Positions 17,261 to 25,484 of a DNA stretch of 64,000 bases are shown here, in pieces; position 1 is the stretch's first letter; each line of letters starts with the position of its first letter. A program made the translations under genes and the position numbers. The notes below the pieces were generated by a model. The model was given only the letters and a program-made list of their open reading frames with translations. It did no database searches and was not told where the DNA came from. This DNA is from CAWCDJ01 sp963794265. GTDB lineage: Bacteria; Acidobacteriota; Terriglobia; Bryobacterales; Bryobacteraceae. Location: positions 186,001-250,000 of the forward strand of contig CAWCDJ010000007.1 in the NCBI GenBank assembly GCA_963794265.1, read 5' to 3'.

Positions 17261-18259
17261 TTAGGCAACCGAAAGAGATTCAACGATCGTGTCACTGTAA
17301 GAGGATTCATCCTGCTGGACTACGTGCAAGTCATAATGCCCAGGTGGTACATCGATGCAGGCCCGGAAGCCGCTGGCCCAGAGTGTCGAGCTCTGAAAAT
17401 GCGCAGCAACATCCGGACGGGGGACCCGCGCAGCCCGGAAGACATAGCGCTGCGGCGAGCCCGCTCGTCGTAGATCTACGACGACATCCACTGTGGGAAC
17501 ACGATTCGACTCAATAAAAGCCCAGCCGACGATACATTGCCGCGTCAGTGATTCGAAGAACAGCCGCCCGGAAACGGGGACGCCGGACGGTTTCCAATCG
17601 ACTGGCAGCCGCCACACGGGCATGCGAAGGGACGTGGTGTCGGCGAGGTGGCTGTGGGAGATCCAGACCGAGTCGGAGCCCCACGCCCCCACAAACCGGT
17701 AGCCCAGGTTCGAGAGAAGCGCATATTTTTCCACGTCAGTCTCGGAAAAATCTTCAGTGACAATAATGCGTGGTCGCCGTGCCGTGCCGGCGAGGCCTCG
17801 AAGTATGTGGAAATCGAATCCCTCTGTATCGATCAACAGAACGCCGAAGTCGGATGCCACCCGCCCTTGCTCGAACACGTCAGCCAACGTCATTGTGGCT
17901 ACCTGAATCGACTCCGCGGTTAGATTCGGCGCGATCGCGCTGCTCTCGGACATGCTGCTCAATTGCCCCAGATCCCCGTCAATCCCCACACGGATGACGG
18001 CCAGACCGCTGCGATTGGAACAGGCGGCCTGAAACAAAGTGACATCTGGAAAGAGGCGACAATTCTCGCGCAGTTGCGCGAACGCAGCCGGTAATGGCTC
18101 CACCAGGATGGCCCGCCAACCCTGCTCCAAAAGCGCACGTGAGTTTGAGCCGGTTATCCCGTCGTGTGCGCCAATATCAACAAGAACTCTCGGCGTGTCT
18201 GCCGTGATTAGTTGCTGAAGGATGAGCGCCTGACCGTGCTGAGAATAATCGACTGGCAT
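17261..18259 (-). CDS. FkbM-family methyltransferase with an extra C-terminal domain
   Basis: 332 residues from the ATG at 18259 (MPVDYSQHG); an upstream ATG at 18349 adds 30 residues without homology. The SAM-binding core has VLVDIGAHDGITGSNS as motif I, RAILVEPLP as motif II and LLIDTEGFDFHILRGL, typical of FkbM O-methyltransferases that act on sugars or polyketides. About 110 residues follow (from VPVSGRLFFES) with a beta-rich look (GWAFIES, VDVVVDLRR), not part of the usual fold. No operon partners: downstream is a tandem repeat and upstream a pseudogene. Probably acquired with a surface-polysaccharide island, now eroded. Confidence 0.82.
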   Translation of the reverse strand: MPVDYSQHGQALILQQLITADTPRVLVDIGAHDGITGSNSRALLEQGWRAILVEPLPAAFAQLRENCRLFPDVTLFQAACSNRSGLAVIRVGIDGDLGQLSSMSESSAIAPNLTAESIQVATMTLADVFEQGRVASDFGVLLIDTEGFDFHILRGLAGTARRPRIIVTEDFSETDVEKYALLSNLGYRFVGAWGSDSVWISHSHLADTTSLRMPVWRLPVDWKPSGVPVSGRLFFESLTRQCIVGWAFIESNRVPTVDVVVDLRRAGSPQRYVFRAARVPRPDVAAHFQSSTLWASGFRACIDVPPGHYDLHVVQQDESSYSDTIVESLSVA

Positions 18260-18482
18260 GCTTCGATTATGAACGAGCCGTGACCAGATGCGTCGTTCCT
18301 GTCCCGACGTTGCCAACGGTAGATAGCACCACTTTGACCGTTCGACCACTGCTGCGCGAACACCGTGTTCGTTGCCCCGCTCGCAGCGACTACGGCAGCG
18401 AACAGATTGAGAAGCGCCCGGCGCGACTTACGTGTGTGCGCCGGCGCGGGCGAGAGGCCGACATTTGCCAAGGCGTGCTGCA

Positions 18483-19464
18483 TTATTGAAACACCAACCC
18501 AATAAAGTGGTATTCGCAGGCCCAGCTAACCAGCCCGCCCGTGGAGGGGGCGTTCGCTGAGAAGGTGGATATTGCCGATGGATCCGGCGCAAGCTCGCCC
18601 CCCAACTCCGCGTTGATCGACCCGTCAATACCAAATAGGCAAACGACGGGCATGCCGCCGCATCCCCCAGTCGGAAGGTTGCGCTACCTGCGGTCGCAGG
18701 GACCTGGACGGTCGGCACCCAGTCCCCGTTCCCCGCATCGTGCTCGATTGCCTTGAACGTCACGATCTACCCAGGTCCGCCGCCCGTCCCAGGTGACTGT
18801 CAATGCTGGAAATTCGGCTGCGCCTGAACCCGCTGAATGACCGTCCCCTTCCGAAGACTGAAGGTGATCTGAATGCCGGCAGGCACCTGCAGGCTGGCCG
18901 CAAACGGATCTACGGAGCCACTGCCCGGCGAGGAAATCAAAAATGTTCCTTGCTGGACCGCACCCTGCGGCATAGCAAGCTGATAAGGGGGTTACCTCTT
19001 GGGGCGGAAGCCTGAACGGTCTGTATCCCCGCTGGTCCGGCCACAGCGATCGTTCCAGCATCGAGCATAGTGCCGCCGGGGAAGTCGCTCGCGGCCTGAA
19101 GAGATCCCCGGTTGGCGCGTTTGGAGCCACAGCAAGGGGTAGGTGGTCGCTGCTTCCATCCGCCGGTGAATTGCACCGGCCCCAGACCGGTTCCGAAGAG
19201 GGCCAGATAGGAGCCGGGGGTTGCGCTGTTCGAAGGAGAATTTACGGACACCGTGCCGTCGGGATTCACGTTCAGGAGAGCGCCTCTTCCGGAGCCGTCC
19301 AGCGTGAAAATGCCGAAGCCCGTCGGGTAGAGGTCCGCGCTTACGGGGGCACTGGTGCCCGCAGCGGTGCTCACTGCCACCGGCGCCTGCGTGTATGCCG
19401 TGATGTTCGGGACCTTGATAGACGAGGGCACCTGGAAGTTATAGCATTCCAGTGACGTTGACAT
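18483..19464 (-). pseudogene. Decayed TIGR03437 (Soli_cterm) domain protein
   Basis: From 19464 the translation contains YPTGFGIFTLDGSGRG, LNVNPDGTVSV and YLALFGTGLGP, matching the family pattern also seen in the intact protein at 48731 (APGLFTADSSGSGQ, LTLFATGEG). Near 18995 the frame shifts: the continuation AMPQGAVQQGTFLISSPGSG and FAASLQVPAGIQITFS is in another frame and ends at a stop near 18786. A further frame gives GNGDWVPTVQVPATAG, then after one more shift SINAELGGELAPDPS up to the stop at 18483. At least three frame disruptions and a missing N-terminal part make this a pseudogene. Confidence 0.75.
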
Positions 19465-19638
19465 ACCGGCTGAAGAGCCAAATGCTCTCTCTGAGGACTT
19501 CTGGCAAGGGAATTCTCGTCGGTACCGTGGGCTACAATGTGGCTAAATGCCGTCCAGCTTGCCGAGCGGTGAGGCACGGCCCTGTTCCCGCCAGTGACGG
19601 CGAATGGAGTATTGCGATACCGGGTTGAGGAACTGAAT

Positions 19639-19905
19639 ATGGACAAGGTGACCATCGAGATTGATTCAAAATGGGCGAAGCTCGTTCGTTCTCCGCTCTA
19701 TTGGGTTGTCGCTGCCCTTCAGGGCGTTGCGGTAACGTTCGCCCCATTGTTTCTGTTCTGGAGCGGCAAAGGAGCGTTCTTTCACGGTTTTGAATGGATC
19801 ATCGTGCCATCGTGCTTCGCAGTCATTCTCCTCGTCGGGTTCTTCTATATGCTGCTTGGTAACGCAGTGATTGGCGAATTGAGGAAGAAGACAATTTCGG
19901 CTTGA
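19639..19905 (+). CDS. Small two-helix membrane protein of unknown function
   Basis: 88 residues from the ATG at 19639, which has GAGG eight bases upstream. The N-terminus (MDKVTIEIDSKWAKLVRSP) is cytosolic-looking. Two hydrophobic helices at about 18-40 and 50-76 are separated by SGKGAFFHGFEW, and the C-terminus is basic (GELRKKTISA). Codon use looks normal and the start is well marked, so it is probably a real gene within the decayed region. I do not recognise the family. Confidence 0.65.
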   Translation: MDKVTIEIDSKWAKLVRSPLYWVVAALQGVAVTFAPLFLFWSGKGAFFHGFEWIIVPSCFAVILLVGFFYMLLGNAVIGELRKKTISA

Positions 19906-19967
19906 CCGTATCCCGTCAGGCCAACCACACCTATTTTCCGGCACGTGCGTCCGATTCAGTAGGAGTG

Positions 19968-20135
19968 ATGGACGAGCAACGACAACCATCAACACGTCGG
20001 CGAAGCCGCGGCGAGGCCGACCGATTGGCAGCCGGGTGTGAGGCGAGCGGGCTCAGCCGGCAAGATTTCTGCGAACAGCGGTTTCCCCCAGAAGTTCTTT
20101 ATCCGTCATGCTTCGCCTCGCGCGTGACTCGCAGC
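19968..20135 (+). pseudogene. Remnant of an IS66-type accessory protein (TnpA-like)
   Basis: An ATG preceded by AGGAG opens MDEQRQPSTRRRSRGEA and EASGLSRQDFCEQ, close to the N-terminus of IS66-family TnpA/OrfA proteins (RRRSR-AE, EASGLSR-EFC). After FCEQ the match is lost in frame; a shifted frame reads SLSVMLR, recalling the family's LSTLxRY. No tnpB, transposase or terminal repeats are nearby. Confidence 0.55.
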
Positions 20136-20196
20136 ATTGGATACTGGGGAGGACGGGCGGGATCTCGGCCTGTCTGGGATAGATATTTGCCGCCCT

Positions 20197-20625
20197 TCAA
20201 CTTAAGCTTACGTGTGTACGCAAAATCTCGACGTTCGATGGCACGGTCACGGTTTCGTTCTGTTCAGCGGTAATGAACAAATCGAAATCCTTTAACGTGG
20301 TGACCACCTTCACTTCGCCATTTAGATTATTGTCCACCCCGATACTGCCTTGTCTAATTGCATCTCCGCCGCTTGGGCGGACCCAGACGACATAGACATT
20401 GGCGGACGGAGTCAGCCTCGATGGATTGGCAAGGTGGCTCACCTCAATATCCAAGCTCGTGTTTCCGTTAGCTTTATCTCTTTTTGCTTTTACCGTCCCG
20501 GTCGCTGCCGGAACAGTTCCGCTAGCTGTCATGCGGTATTCCTTGCTGGAAGACCAGGGCCATATGGCAAATAACGAGACTGTCCATATTGCGAGCAGCG
20601 AAACCATCACGAGTAAGCGTTTCAT
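20197..20625 (-). CDS. Secreted or membrane-anchored protein of unknown function
   Basis: 142 residues. The N-terminus MKRLLVMVSLLAIWTVSLFAIW is a signal peptide or membrane anchor. The rest is a beta-rich domain (EYRMTASGTVPAATGTVKA, VYVVWVRPSGGDAIRQG, DFDLFITAEQNETV, SNVEILRTHV) that reads like one small beta-sandwich exposed to the periplasm. An AGGA lies about 13 bases upstream of the ATG. It stands alone next to the IS66 remnant. I do not recognise a named family. Confidence 0.7.
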   Translation of the reverse strand: MKRLLVMVSLLAIWTVSLFAIWPWSSSKEYRMTASGTVPAATGTVKAKRDKANGNTSLDIEVSHLANPSRLTPSANVYVVWVRPSGGDAIRQGSIGVDNNLNGEVKVVTTLKDFDLFITAEQNETVTVPSNVEILRTHVSLS

Positions 20626-20734
20626 ATCTCACACAGCATCCTTTGACCTCAGTATACGCTTCACGAACCAGCTTAGGCCTGGCGAATTGGCAAAGCGAAC
20701 CGGTTTGGGGTGAAACTCCCGTTGGGGGAAGCCA

Positions 20735-20749
20735 GGGACAGACTGTCCC
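20735..20749. repeat. GGGACAG-A-CTGTCCC palindrome with adjoining direct repeat
   Basis: A perfect 7-1-7 inverted repeat in the 249-bp spacer between the secreted protein and the sirtuin gene. It is followed by two copies of CCGGTTTCC (from about 20749 and 20762). Nothing else was seen in this spacer. Confidence 0.5.
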
Positions 20750-20874
20750 CGGTTTCCTTCCCGGTTTCCCACTCTGCCACATTGTGCACACGACCGGTTT
20801 GACGCATCCGCCCCCGATGCTGGCAGGCAAGCAACTCCTGCTTCTCAGCTCGTTAAGTGAACAGTGTTGTCGCC

Positions 20875-21597
20875 TTACAGCAGTCTCGGCAGCAATTCCG
20901 CCGCCGGGCCAAGCAGGGCGCAATCGACGATCGCGGTAGCGGCGGTCGGTTCGGTATTGATTTCGATCACCCGCGCACCCGCCTGCCGGGCATAGGGAAT
21001 TAAGCTCGCCGCCGGGTAAACCACAGCCGACGTCCCGATCACCAGGAACACCGCGGCCTCCGCCGCCGCGTGTTCCGCTTCCTGCATCATGCCACCGGGG
21101 AGCGGCTCGCCGAACCACACCACGCCCGGACGCGCCATCCCGCCGCAGGCGCAGTGCGGTGGAATGCGCGGCAGCGGCACGCGCCGGTTCGGAAAATCGG
21201 CGCCGCAAGCGGTGCAGCGCATGCGCCAGATGTCGCCGTGCAGTTTGAGGATTTTGCCGCTGCCGGCCAGGTCGTGCAGGCCGTCCACGTTCTGGGTGAT
21301 CAGCGTGAAGCGCGGCTTGCGAATTTCCAGTTTCACCAGCGCCTTGTGCGCCGCGTTGGGGGCAGCCTTGGAGATCAGGCCGCGGCGCCAGTCGTACCAT
21401 TCCCATACCAGTTTCGGATCGCGCGCGAAGGCCTCGGGCGTCGCCAGTTCCTCCGGCTTGTATTCGCGCCAGAGACCGCCGGCGCCGCGAAACGTCGGGA
21501 TGCCGCTCTCCGCGGAAATCCCCGCGCCGGTCAGTACCGCCACCGACTGCGCCTGTTCCAGCCATTCCCGTGCTTGTTCGAGGTTCGCCAAACTCAC
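20875..21597 (-). CDS. cobB: Sir2-family NAD-dependent protein deacylase, class III type
   Basis: 240 residues from the GTG at 21597, which overlaps the preceding gene's TGA as GTGA. Motifs: NAD pocket GAGISAESGIPTFRG, TQNVDGLHDLAG, catalytic His in KLHGDIW, zinc site CTACGADF with HCACGG, and VIGTSAVVYPA. WEWYDWRRG carries the Tyr-x-x-Arg pair that in class III sirtuins (CobB, SIRT5) binds the carboxylate of succinyl- or malonyl-lysine, so desuccinylation is likely. It is the last gene of a packed operon that includes an acyl-CoA dehydrogenase, which fits control of protein acylation derived from acyl-CoA. Confidence 0.92.
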   Translation of the reverse strand: MSLANLEQAREWLEQAQSVAVLTGAGISAESGIPTFRGAGGLWREYKPEELATPEAFARDPKLVWEWYDWRRGLISKAAPNAAHKALVKLEIRKPRFTLITQNVDGLHDLAGSGKILKLHGDIWRMRCTACGADFPNRRVPLPRIPPHCACGGMARPGVVWFGEPLPGGMMQEAEHAAAEAAVFLVIGTSAVVYPAASLIPYARQAGARVIEINTEPTAATAIVDCALLGPAAELLPRLL

Positions 21598-22775
21598 AGT
21601 GTAACCGCGCGGCGCACCTGCCGGAGAGTCTCCTCGGGGTCCGGGCGGTCCACCCGAATCACCGTGCAGTGCGGGCCGCACGGCCTCCAACGCTCGAACA
21701 TGCGCGGCACGGGGAAACCTGCAAAGATGCTCACCAGCGGCACGCCGCACGCGGCCGCCACGTGCTGCCCGGCGGAATCGTAGCCTACGTACAGGCTGCT
21801 CGCGGCGATGATTTCCGCGAACCCGGCGAAGCCTCCGTCCCAAAACTGCGCATCCACGCCCGAACGCTCAACCGCGCACGCCACGCGCTCCGCCTCTTCG
21901 CCGCCCGCGCCGCGGTCGATCGCGAGCGGTAGGCCCGTGGCAGCCAGCAGCGCCAGCAGCCGCTCTTCAAACGGATCCGGGATGCGCTTGGCCGGGTTGT
22001 CGCCCACCCCCAGGCTCACGGCGATACGCGGAACGCGCGGTGCCGCTCCCGGCAGCGCCACATACGGCTTCGCGCCCTCTACGCCGAAGGTTTGGGCGGC
22101 CCAACTCGCCGCCAGTTCGGGCAGGGTCGCGGCGCCATTCCCTCCGTAGGCGCGGCTCTCGAACAGGTGGTACCGCTCCTCGGCGCACACCGGCAGGATG
22201 CCCAGTTGCGTGAGCCGGGAATCGGGGTCGATCACCACCGCGCCGGGCGCGTCGAGCAGCGCCTTCAGATCGTCCCATGCCGCCAGCCGCTCCCGCACAC
22301 CGCCGCGCCGGTACTCCACCGGAACGTGCCGCACACGCGGATCGGCCGCGAACAGCTCGTAGTTTTTGCGCGGACCCACAAACAGAATCCCGGCTTCCGG
22401 AAAGCGCTGTTTGGCGGCCGCCAGCATCACGCTGGTCACCGCCACATCCGCGCCCAGTGTTACCCGCGAGAGCACGAAAATCCGCTTCGGGACGCTCGCC
22501 ACACTGCGTACCGCCCGGACCCGCCGATAGTGCGCCACCAGCGCGGCTGCCTCCACGCCTTCCGTCACCGCCGCCACGGCCTGCGAGAACAGCCGGGCGT
22601 AGATGTCGCAAAGCGCCGGCTCGAAGCGGTCCGCCAGCCCTTCGACCAGAATGCCGAAGAGCGCCTTGCCGGACGGCTCCGTCACCAACGCTCCCGGCAA
22701 CTCCCGGGGAGGCCGGCCCGCAATCGACTGCTCCAGAACCTCGAGCGCGATCCGGTTACACGAAGTACTTGTCAA
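21594..22775 (-). CDS. Glycosyltransferase family 9 (heptosyltransferase-like)
   Basis: 393 residues from a TTG at 22775 inside the end of mtnP (20-base overlap, GGGGA upstream). The first about 95 residues are helical and not typical. A GT9/ADP-heptose:LPS heptosyltransferase-type core follows: KRIFVLSRVTLGADVAVTS as the N-terminal strand and glycine loop, ILFVGPRKNYELF, RIAVSLGVGDNPAKRIPDPF, and the donor-site region SSLYVGYDSAGQHVAAACGVPLVSIFAG. The usual family glycine loop is altered here. It would transfer a sugar in the cytoplasm, probably to a glycolipid. Its overlaps with genes on both sides show translational coupling, yet its link to them is unclear. Confidence 0.78.
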   Translation of the reverse strand: MTSTSCNRIALEVLEQSIAGRPPRELPGALVTEPSGKALFGILVEGLADRFEPALCDIYARLFSQAVAAVTEGVEAAALVAHYRRVRAVRSVASVPKRIFVLSRVTLGADVAVTSVMLAAAKQRFPEAGILFVGPRKNYELFAADPRVRHVPVEYRRGGVRERLAAWDDLKALLDAPGAVVIDPDSRLTQLGILPVCAEERYHLFESRAYGGNGAATLPELAASWAAQTFGVEGAKPYVALPGAAPRVPRIAVSLGVGDNPAKRIPDPFEERLLALLAATGLPLAIDRGAGGEEAERVACAVERSGVDAQFWDGGFAGFAEIIAASSLYVGYDSAGQHVAAACGVPLVSIFAGFPVPRMFERWRPCGPHCTVIRVDRPDPEETLRQVRRAVTL

Positions 22776-23622
22776 TCAGGATCCCCAGCTTCCGGCGGGT
22801 GGCCTCCGGCACCAGCTTTCGGTCGGTGATGATGGCGTGCGAGAGCGCCGACTTGCACTTGCAGGTTCGCTCCGCGGGGGCCGCGGCCACGGCCTCGGCT
22901 ACCACCCGGCAGGCATTCTCCGCGTTCTTGGTGAGGTTGGCGATGATGTCGTTGACGGTCACGGCATCGTGATCGGGGTGCCAGCAGTCGTAATCCGTCA
23001 CCATCGCTACGGTCACGTAGCAGATCTCGGCCTCGCGCGCCAGCTTGGCCTCCTGCAGGTTGGTCATGCCGATGACGTCCATCCCCCAGCCGCGGTATAC
23101 GTTCGATTCCGCCTTGGTCGAGAACGCCGGCCCTTCCATGCAGAGATACGTGCCGCCCATGGCGGCGTGAACTCCCGCCGCCGCGCACGCCCGCTCCACC
23201 ACCTCCGCCATTTGCGGGCAGACCGGGTCGGCGAAGCTGATGTGCGCAACGAGCCCGTCGCCAAAGAACGTCGAGACGCGGCCGCGCGTGCGGTCGAAGA
23301 ACTGGTCCGGGATCAAGAAATCGAGCGGCTTGTGCTCTTCCTTGAGCGAGCCGACCGCGCTCAGCGAGATGATCCGCTCCACGCCCAGCGATTTCATGCC
23401 GTAGATGTTGGCCCGGAAGTTCAATTCCGACGGTGAGAGGCGATGCCCCCGCCCGTGCCGCGCCAGAAACGCCACCCGTTTTCCGGCCAGCCTGCCGAGC
23501 ACAAAACTGTCCGAAGGGGGGCCGAACGGGGTGTCGATCTCAACCTCTTCCCGAGCCTCGAAGCCGGGCATGGAATAGAGCCCGCTGCCGCCGATGATTC
23601 CGATTTCCGCTTTCAAAGTCAC
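22756..23622 (-). CDS. mtnP: 5'-methylthioadenosine phosphorylase
   Basis: 288 residues. Motifs of MTA phosphorylase/PNP family 2: IGIIGGSGLY at the start, FLARHGRGHRLSPSELNFRANIYGM for phosphate binding, YLCMEGPAFSTKAES and DVIGMTNLQEAKLAREAEICY for base and ribose binding, and TDYDCWH. It splits methylthioadenosine with phosphate into adenine and methylthioribose-1-phosphate for methionine salvage, or acts on the related adenosine. The GTG at 23622 has little upstream signal, while a TTG two codons later has AGAGG five bases before it and may be the true start. It lies 12 bases after meaB. Confidence 0.93.
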   Translation of the reverse strand: MTLKAEIGIIGGSGLYSMPGFEAREEVEIDTPFGPPSDSFVLGRLAGKRVAFLARHGRGHRLSPSELNFRANIYGMKSLGVERIISLSAVGSLKEEHKPLDFLIPDQFFDRTRGRVSTFFGDGLVAHISFADPVCPQMAEVVERACAAAGVHAAMGGTYLCMEGPAFSTKAESNVYRGWGMDVIGMTNLQEAKLAREAEICYVTVAMVTDYDCWHPDHDAVTVNDIIANLTKNAENACRVVAEAVAAAPAERTCKCKSALSHAIITDRKLVPEATRRKLGILIDKYFV

Positions 23623-23634
23623 CTCTTCGTAGGG

Positions 23635-24333
23635 TTAGGCCTCCTGGCCTGCCCCGATTGCCGCCGCTAATTCTCCGACTCCCGTTCCTTCCGTTGCTAC
23701 CGTCTTTACGACTACGGCTCGCTTCCCGCCTCCCAGGCTCAGCATGGCCCGGACGTCCTGCTCCACGCGGTCGGCGCCCGGCTGGTCGGCCTTATTGATC
23801 GCGAAGACGTCCGCGATCTCCATGATCCCCGCCTTGAGCGCCTGGATGTCGTCGCCCATTCCCGGCACCAGCACCACCACGGTGACCTGCGCGAGGCCGG
23901 CAATCTCCACTTCGTCCTGGCCCACCCCGACGGTCTCGACGATCACGCAATCTTTACCCGCTGCATCCATCAACCGTGTCAAATCGGCGGTAGCGCGCGC
24001 CAGCCCGCCGGTCGCGCCGCGCGTCGCCATGGAGCGGATGAAGATTCCCGGGTCGGCATGGTGCCGCTGCATACGGATGCGGTCGCCCAGAATGGCTCCG
24101 CCCGATACCCGGCTGCTGGGATCCACCGCGAGGATCGCCACCGTTTGTCCCTGGCGCCGCAGTTCGGCCGCCAGCGCGTCCACCAGCGTGCTTTTGCCCG
24201 CGCCGGGCGGTCCGGTGATTCCCACGATGCGGGCGTGGCCGGCCTCCAGCCGATCGAGCGTAGCCAGGGTATCGGGGTCGCGGTTCTCGATCCCCGTGGC
24301 CATGCGGGCCAATGCTCGCTCGTCGAAGTTCAT
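23635..24333 (-). CDS. meaB: MeaB/ArgK-type G3E GTPase, short form
   Basis: 232 residues from the ATG at 24333, which shares one base with the stop of the acyl-CoA dehydrogenase (TGATG). Motifs: Walker A GPPGAGKSTLVDAL, LAVDPSSRVSGGAILGDRIRM, ETVGVGQDEVEIA as the G3 region and FAINKADQPGADRV as G4. MeaB-type GTPases protect and load B12-dependent acyl-CoA mutases. This protein lacks about 90 residues compared with the usual 320-330, mainly at both ends, so the dimerization helices are reduced. No mutase gene is in the window. Its pairing with an acyl-CoA dehydrogenase fits propionate or branched-chain acyl-CoA breakdown. Confidence 0.88.
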   Translation of the reverse strand: MNFDERALARMATGIENRDPDTLATLDRLEAGHARIVGITGPPGAGKSTLVDALAAELRRQGQTVAILAVDPSSRVSGGAILGDRIRMQRHHADPGIFIRSMATRGATGGLARATADLTRLMDAAGKDCVIVETVGVGQDEVEIAGLAQVTVVVLVPGMGDDIQALKAGIMEIADVFAINKADQPGADRVEQDVRAMLSLGGGKRAVVVKTVATEGTGVGELAAAIGAGQEA

Positions 24334-25475
24334 CAGTTTTTCAGGAGTTGCCGCGCGATCACCAGCCGCTGGATTTCGCTGGTGCCTTCCCCGATGGTGC
24401 AGAGCTTGACGTCGCGGTAGAACTTCTCCACCGGGTAGTCTTTGATGAACCCGTAGCCGCCGTGGATCTGAACCGCCTCGTTGGCAATGCGCACCGCGGC
24501 TTCGGAGGCGAACAGCTTCGCCATGGAAGATTCGCGCGTCACGCGCATGCCGTGGTCGAGCATCCACGCGGCGCGATAATTCAGCAGCCGCGCGGCGTCG
24601 AGATCGACCGCCATATCCACCAGTTTGTGCTGGATCGCCTGGAACTCCGAAATCGGCCGCCCGAATTGTTTGCGCAGCTTGGAGTAGCGCAGCGCGGCAT
24701 CGTAAGCCCCCTGCGCCATCCCGATGGAAAGCGCGGCGATCGAAATGCGCCCGCCGTCGAGCACCTTCAGGCTGTCCACGAACCCTTCGTTCAGCCTCCC
24801 CAGAAGCTGCTGCGGCCCCAGGCGGCAGTTTTCGAAGATCACTTCCCCGGTCGAACTGGCGCGCAGCCCGAGCTTGTTTTCCTTCTTGCCGGGGCGGTAT
24901 CCGGGCGTTTCCCGCTCGATGACGAATGCCGAGATTCCGTGCTGCGCCGCCGCGCGGTCGGTGACCGCCATCGCCACGCAGACATCGGCATTGTGAGCGT
25001 TGGTGGTGAACGTCTTGGCGCCGTTGAGCACCCAGCAGCCGTCATCCAGCACCGCACGGGTACGGGTTCCGGCGGCATCCGACCCGGCTTCGGGCTCGGT
25101 CAAAGACCAGCACCCGATCCATTCGCCCGACGCCAGTTGCGGCAGGTACCGCCGGCGCTGCTCGTCGTTGCCGGCTTTGAAAATGTGGTTGGAGCAGAGC
25201 GATGTGTGGGCGGCTACGATGATCCCCACGGAACCATCCACACGCGAGAGTTCCTCGATGACGATGGAGTACTCGATGTAGCCCAGGCCCGCTCCCCCGA
25301 GTTCCTCGGGGAAAATCGCTCCCATGTACCCCAGCTTGCCCAGTTTGCGGATCACCTCGAGCGGGAAGGACTGCGCCTCGTCCCATTCGAGGACGTGCGG
25401 CGCGATTTCGGCCTCCGCGAATTCGCGGACCGCCCGGCGAAGCTGAAGCTGTTCCGGTGTGTATTCGAAGTCCAT
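24333..25475 (-). CDS. Acyl-CoA dehydrogenase
   Basis: 380 residues, normal family length. N-terminal helical domain (FEYTPEQLQLRRAVREFAEAEI), then the beta domain with CWSLTEPEAGSDAAGTRTRA and WVLNGAKTFTTNA, then the C-terminal helices with IHGGYGFIKDYPVEKFYRDVK and GEGTSEIQRLVIAR, where the Glu of GEGT is the usual catalytic base in the short-chain/glutaryl-type branch. It oxidizes an acyl-CoA to the 2-enoyl-CoA with FAD and passes electrons to ETF in the cytoplasm. It starts 9 bases after the oxidoreductase at 25485 and is coupled to meaB. Chain specificity cannot be read from the sequence. Confidence 0.95.
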   Translation of the reverse strand: MDFEYTPEQLQLRRAVREFAEAEIAPHVLEWDEAQSFPLEVIRKLGKLGYMGAIFPEELGGAGLGYIEYSIVIEELSRVDGSVGIIVAAHTSLCSNHIFKAGNDEQRRRYLPQLASGEWIGCWSLTEPEAGSDAAGTRTRAVLDDGCWVLNGAKTFTTNAHNADVCVAMAVTDRAAAQHGISAFVIERETPGYRPGKKENKLGLRASSTGEVIFENCRLGPQQLLGRLNEGFVDSLKVLDGGRISIAALSIGMAQGAYDAALRYSKLRKQFGRPISEFQAIQHKLVDMAVDLDAARLLNYRAAWMLDHGMRVTRESSMAKLFASEAAVRIANEAVQIHGGYGFIKDYPVEKFYRDVKLCTIGEGTSEIQRLVIARQLLKN

Positions 25476-25484
25476 ACGGACTCC

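Noticed and set aside
18208..18483. A 91-codon minus-strand frame with a signal-like hydrophobic segment
   Set aside because: It overlaps the N-terminal part of the FkbM gene and begins exactly where the decayed TIGR03437 frame ends (TAATG). The tail shows no domain, and nothing supports translation beyond the start overlap.
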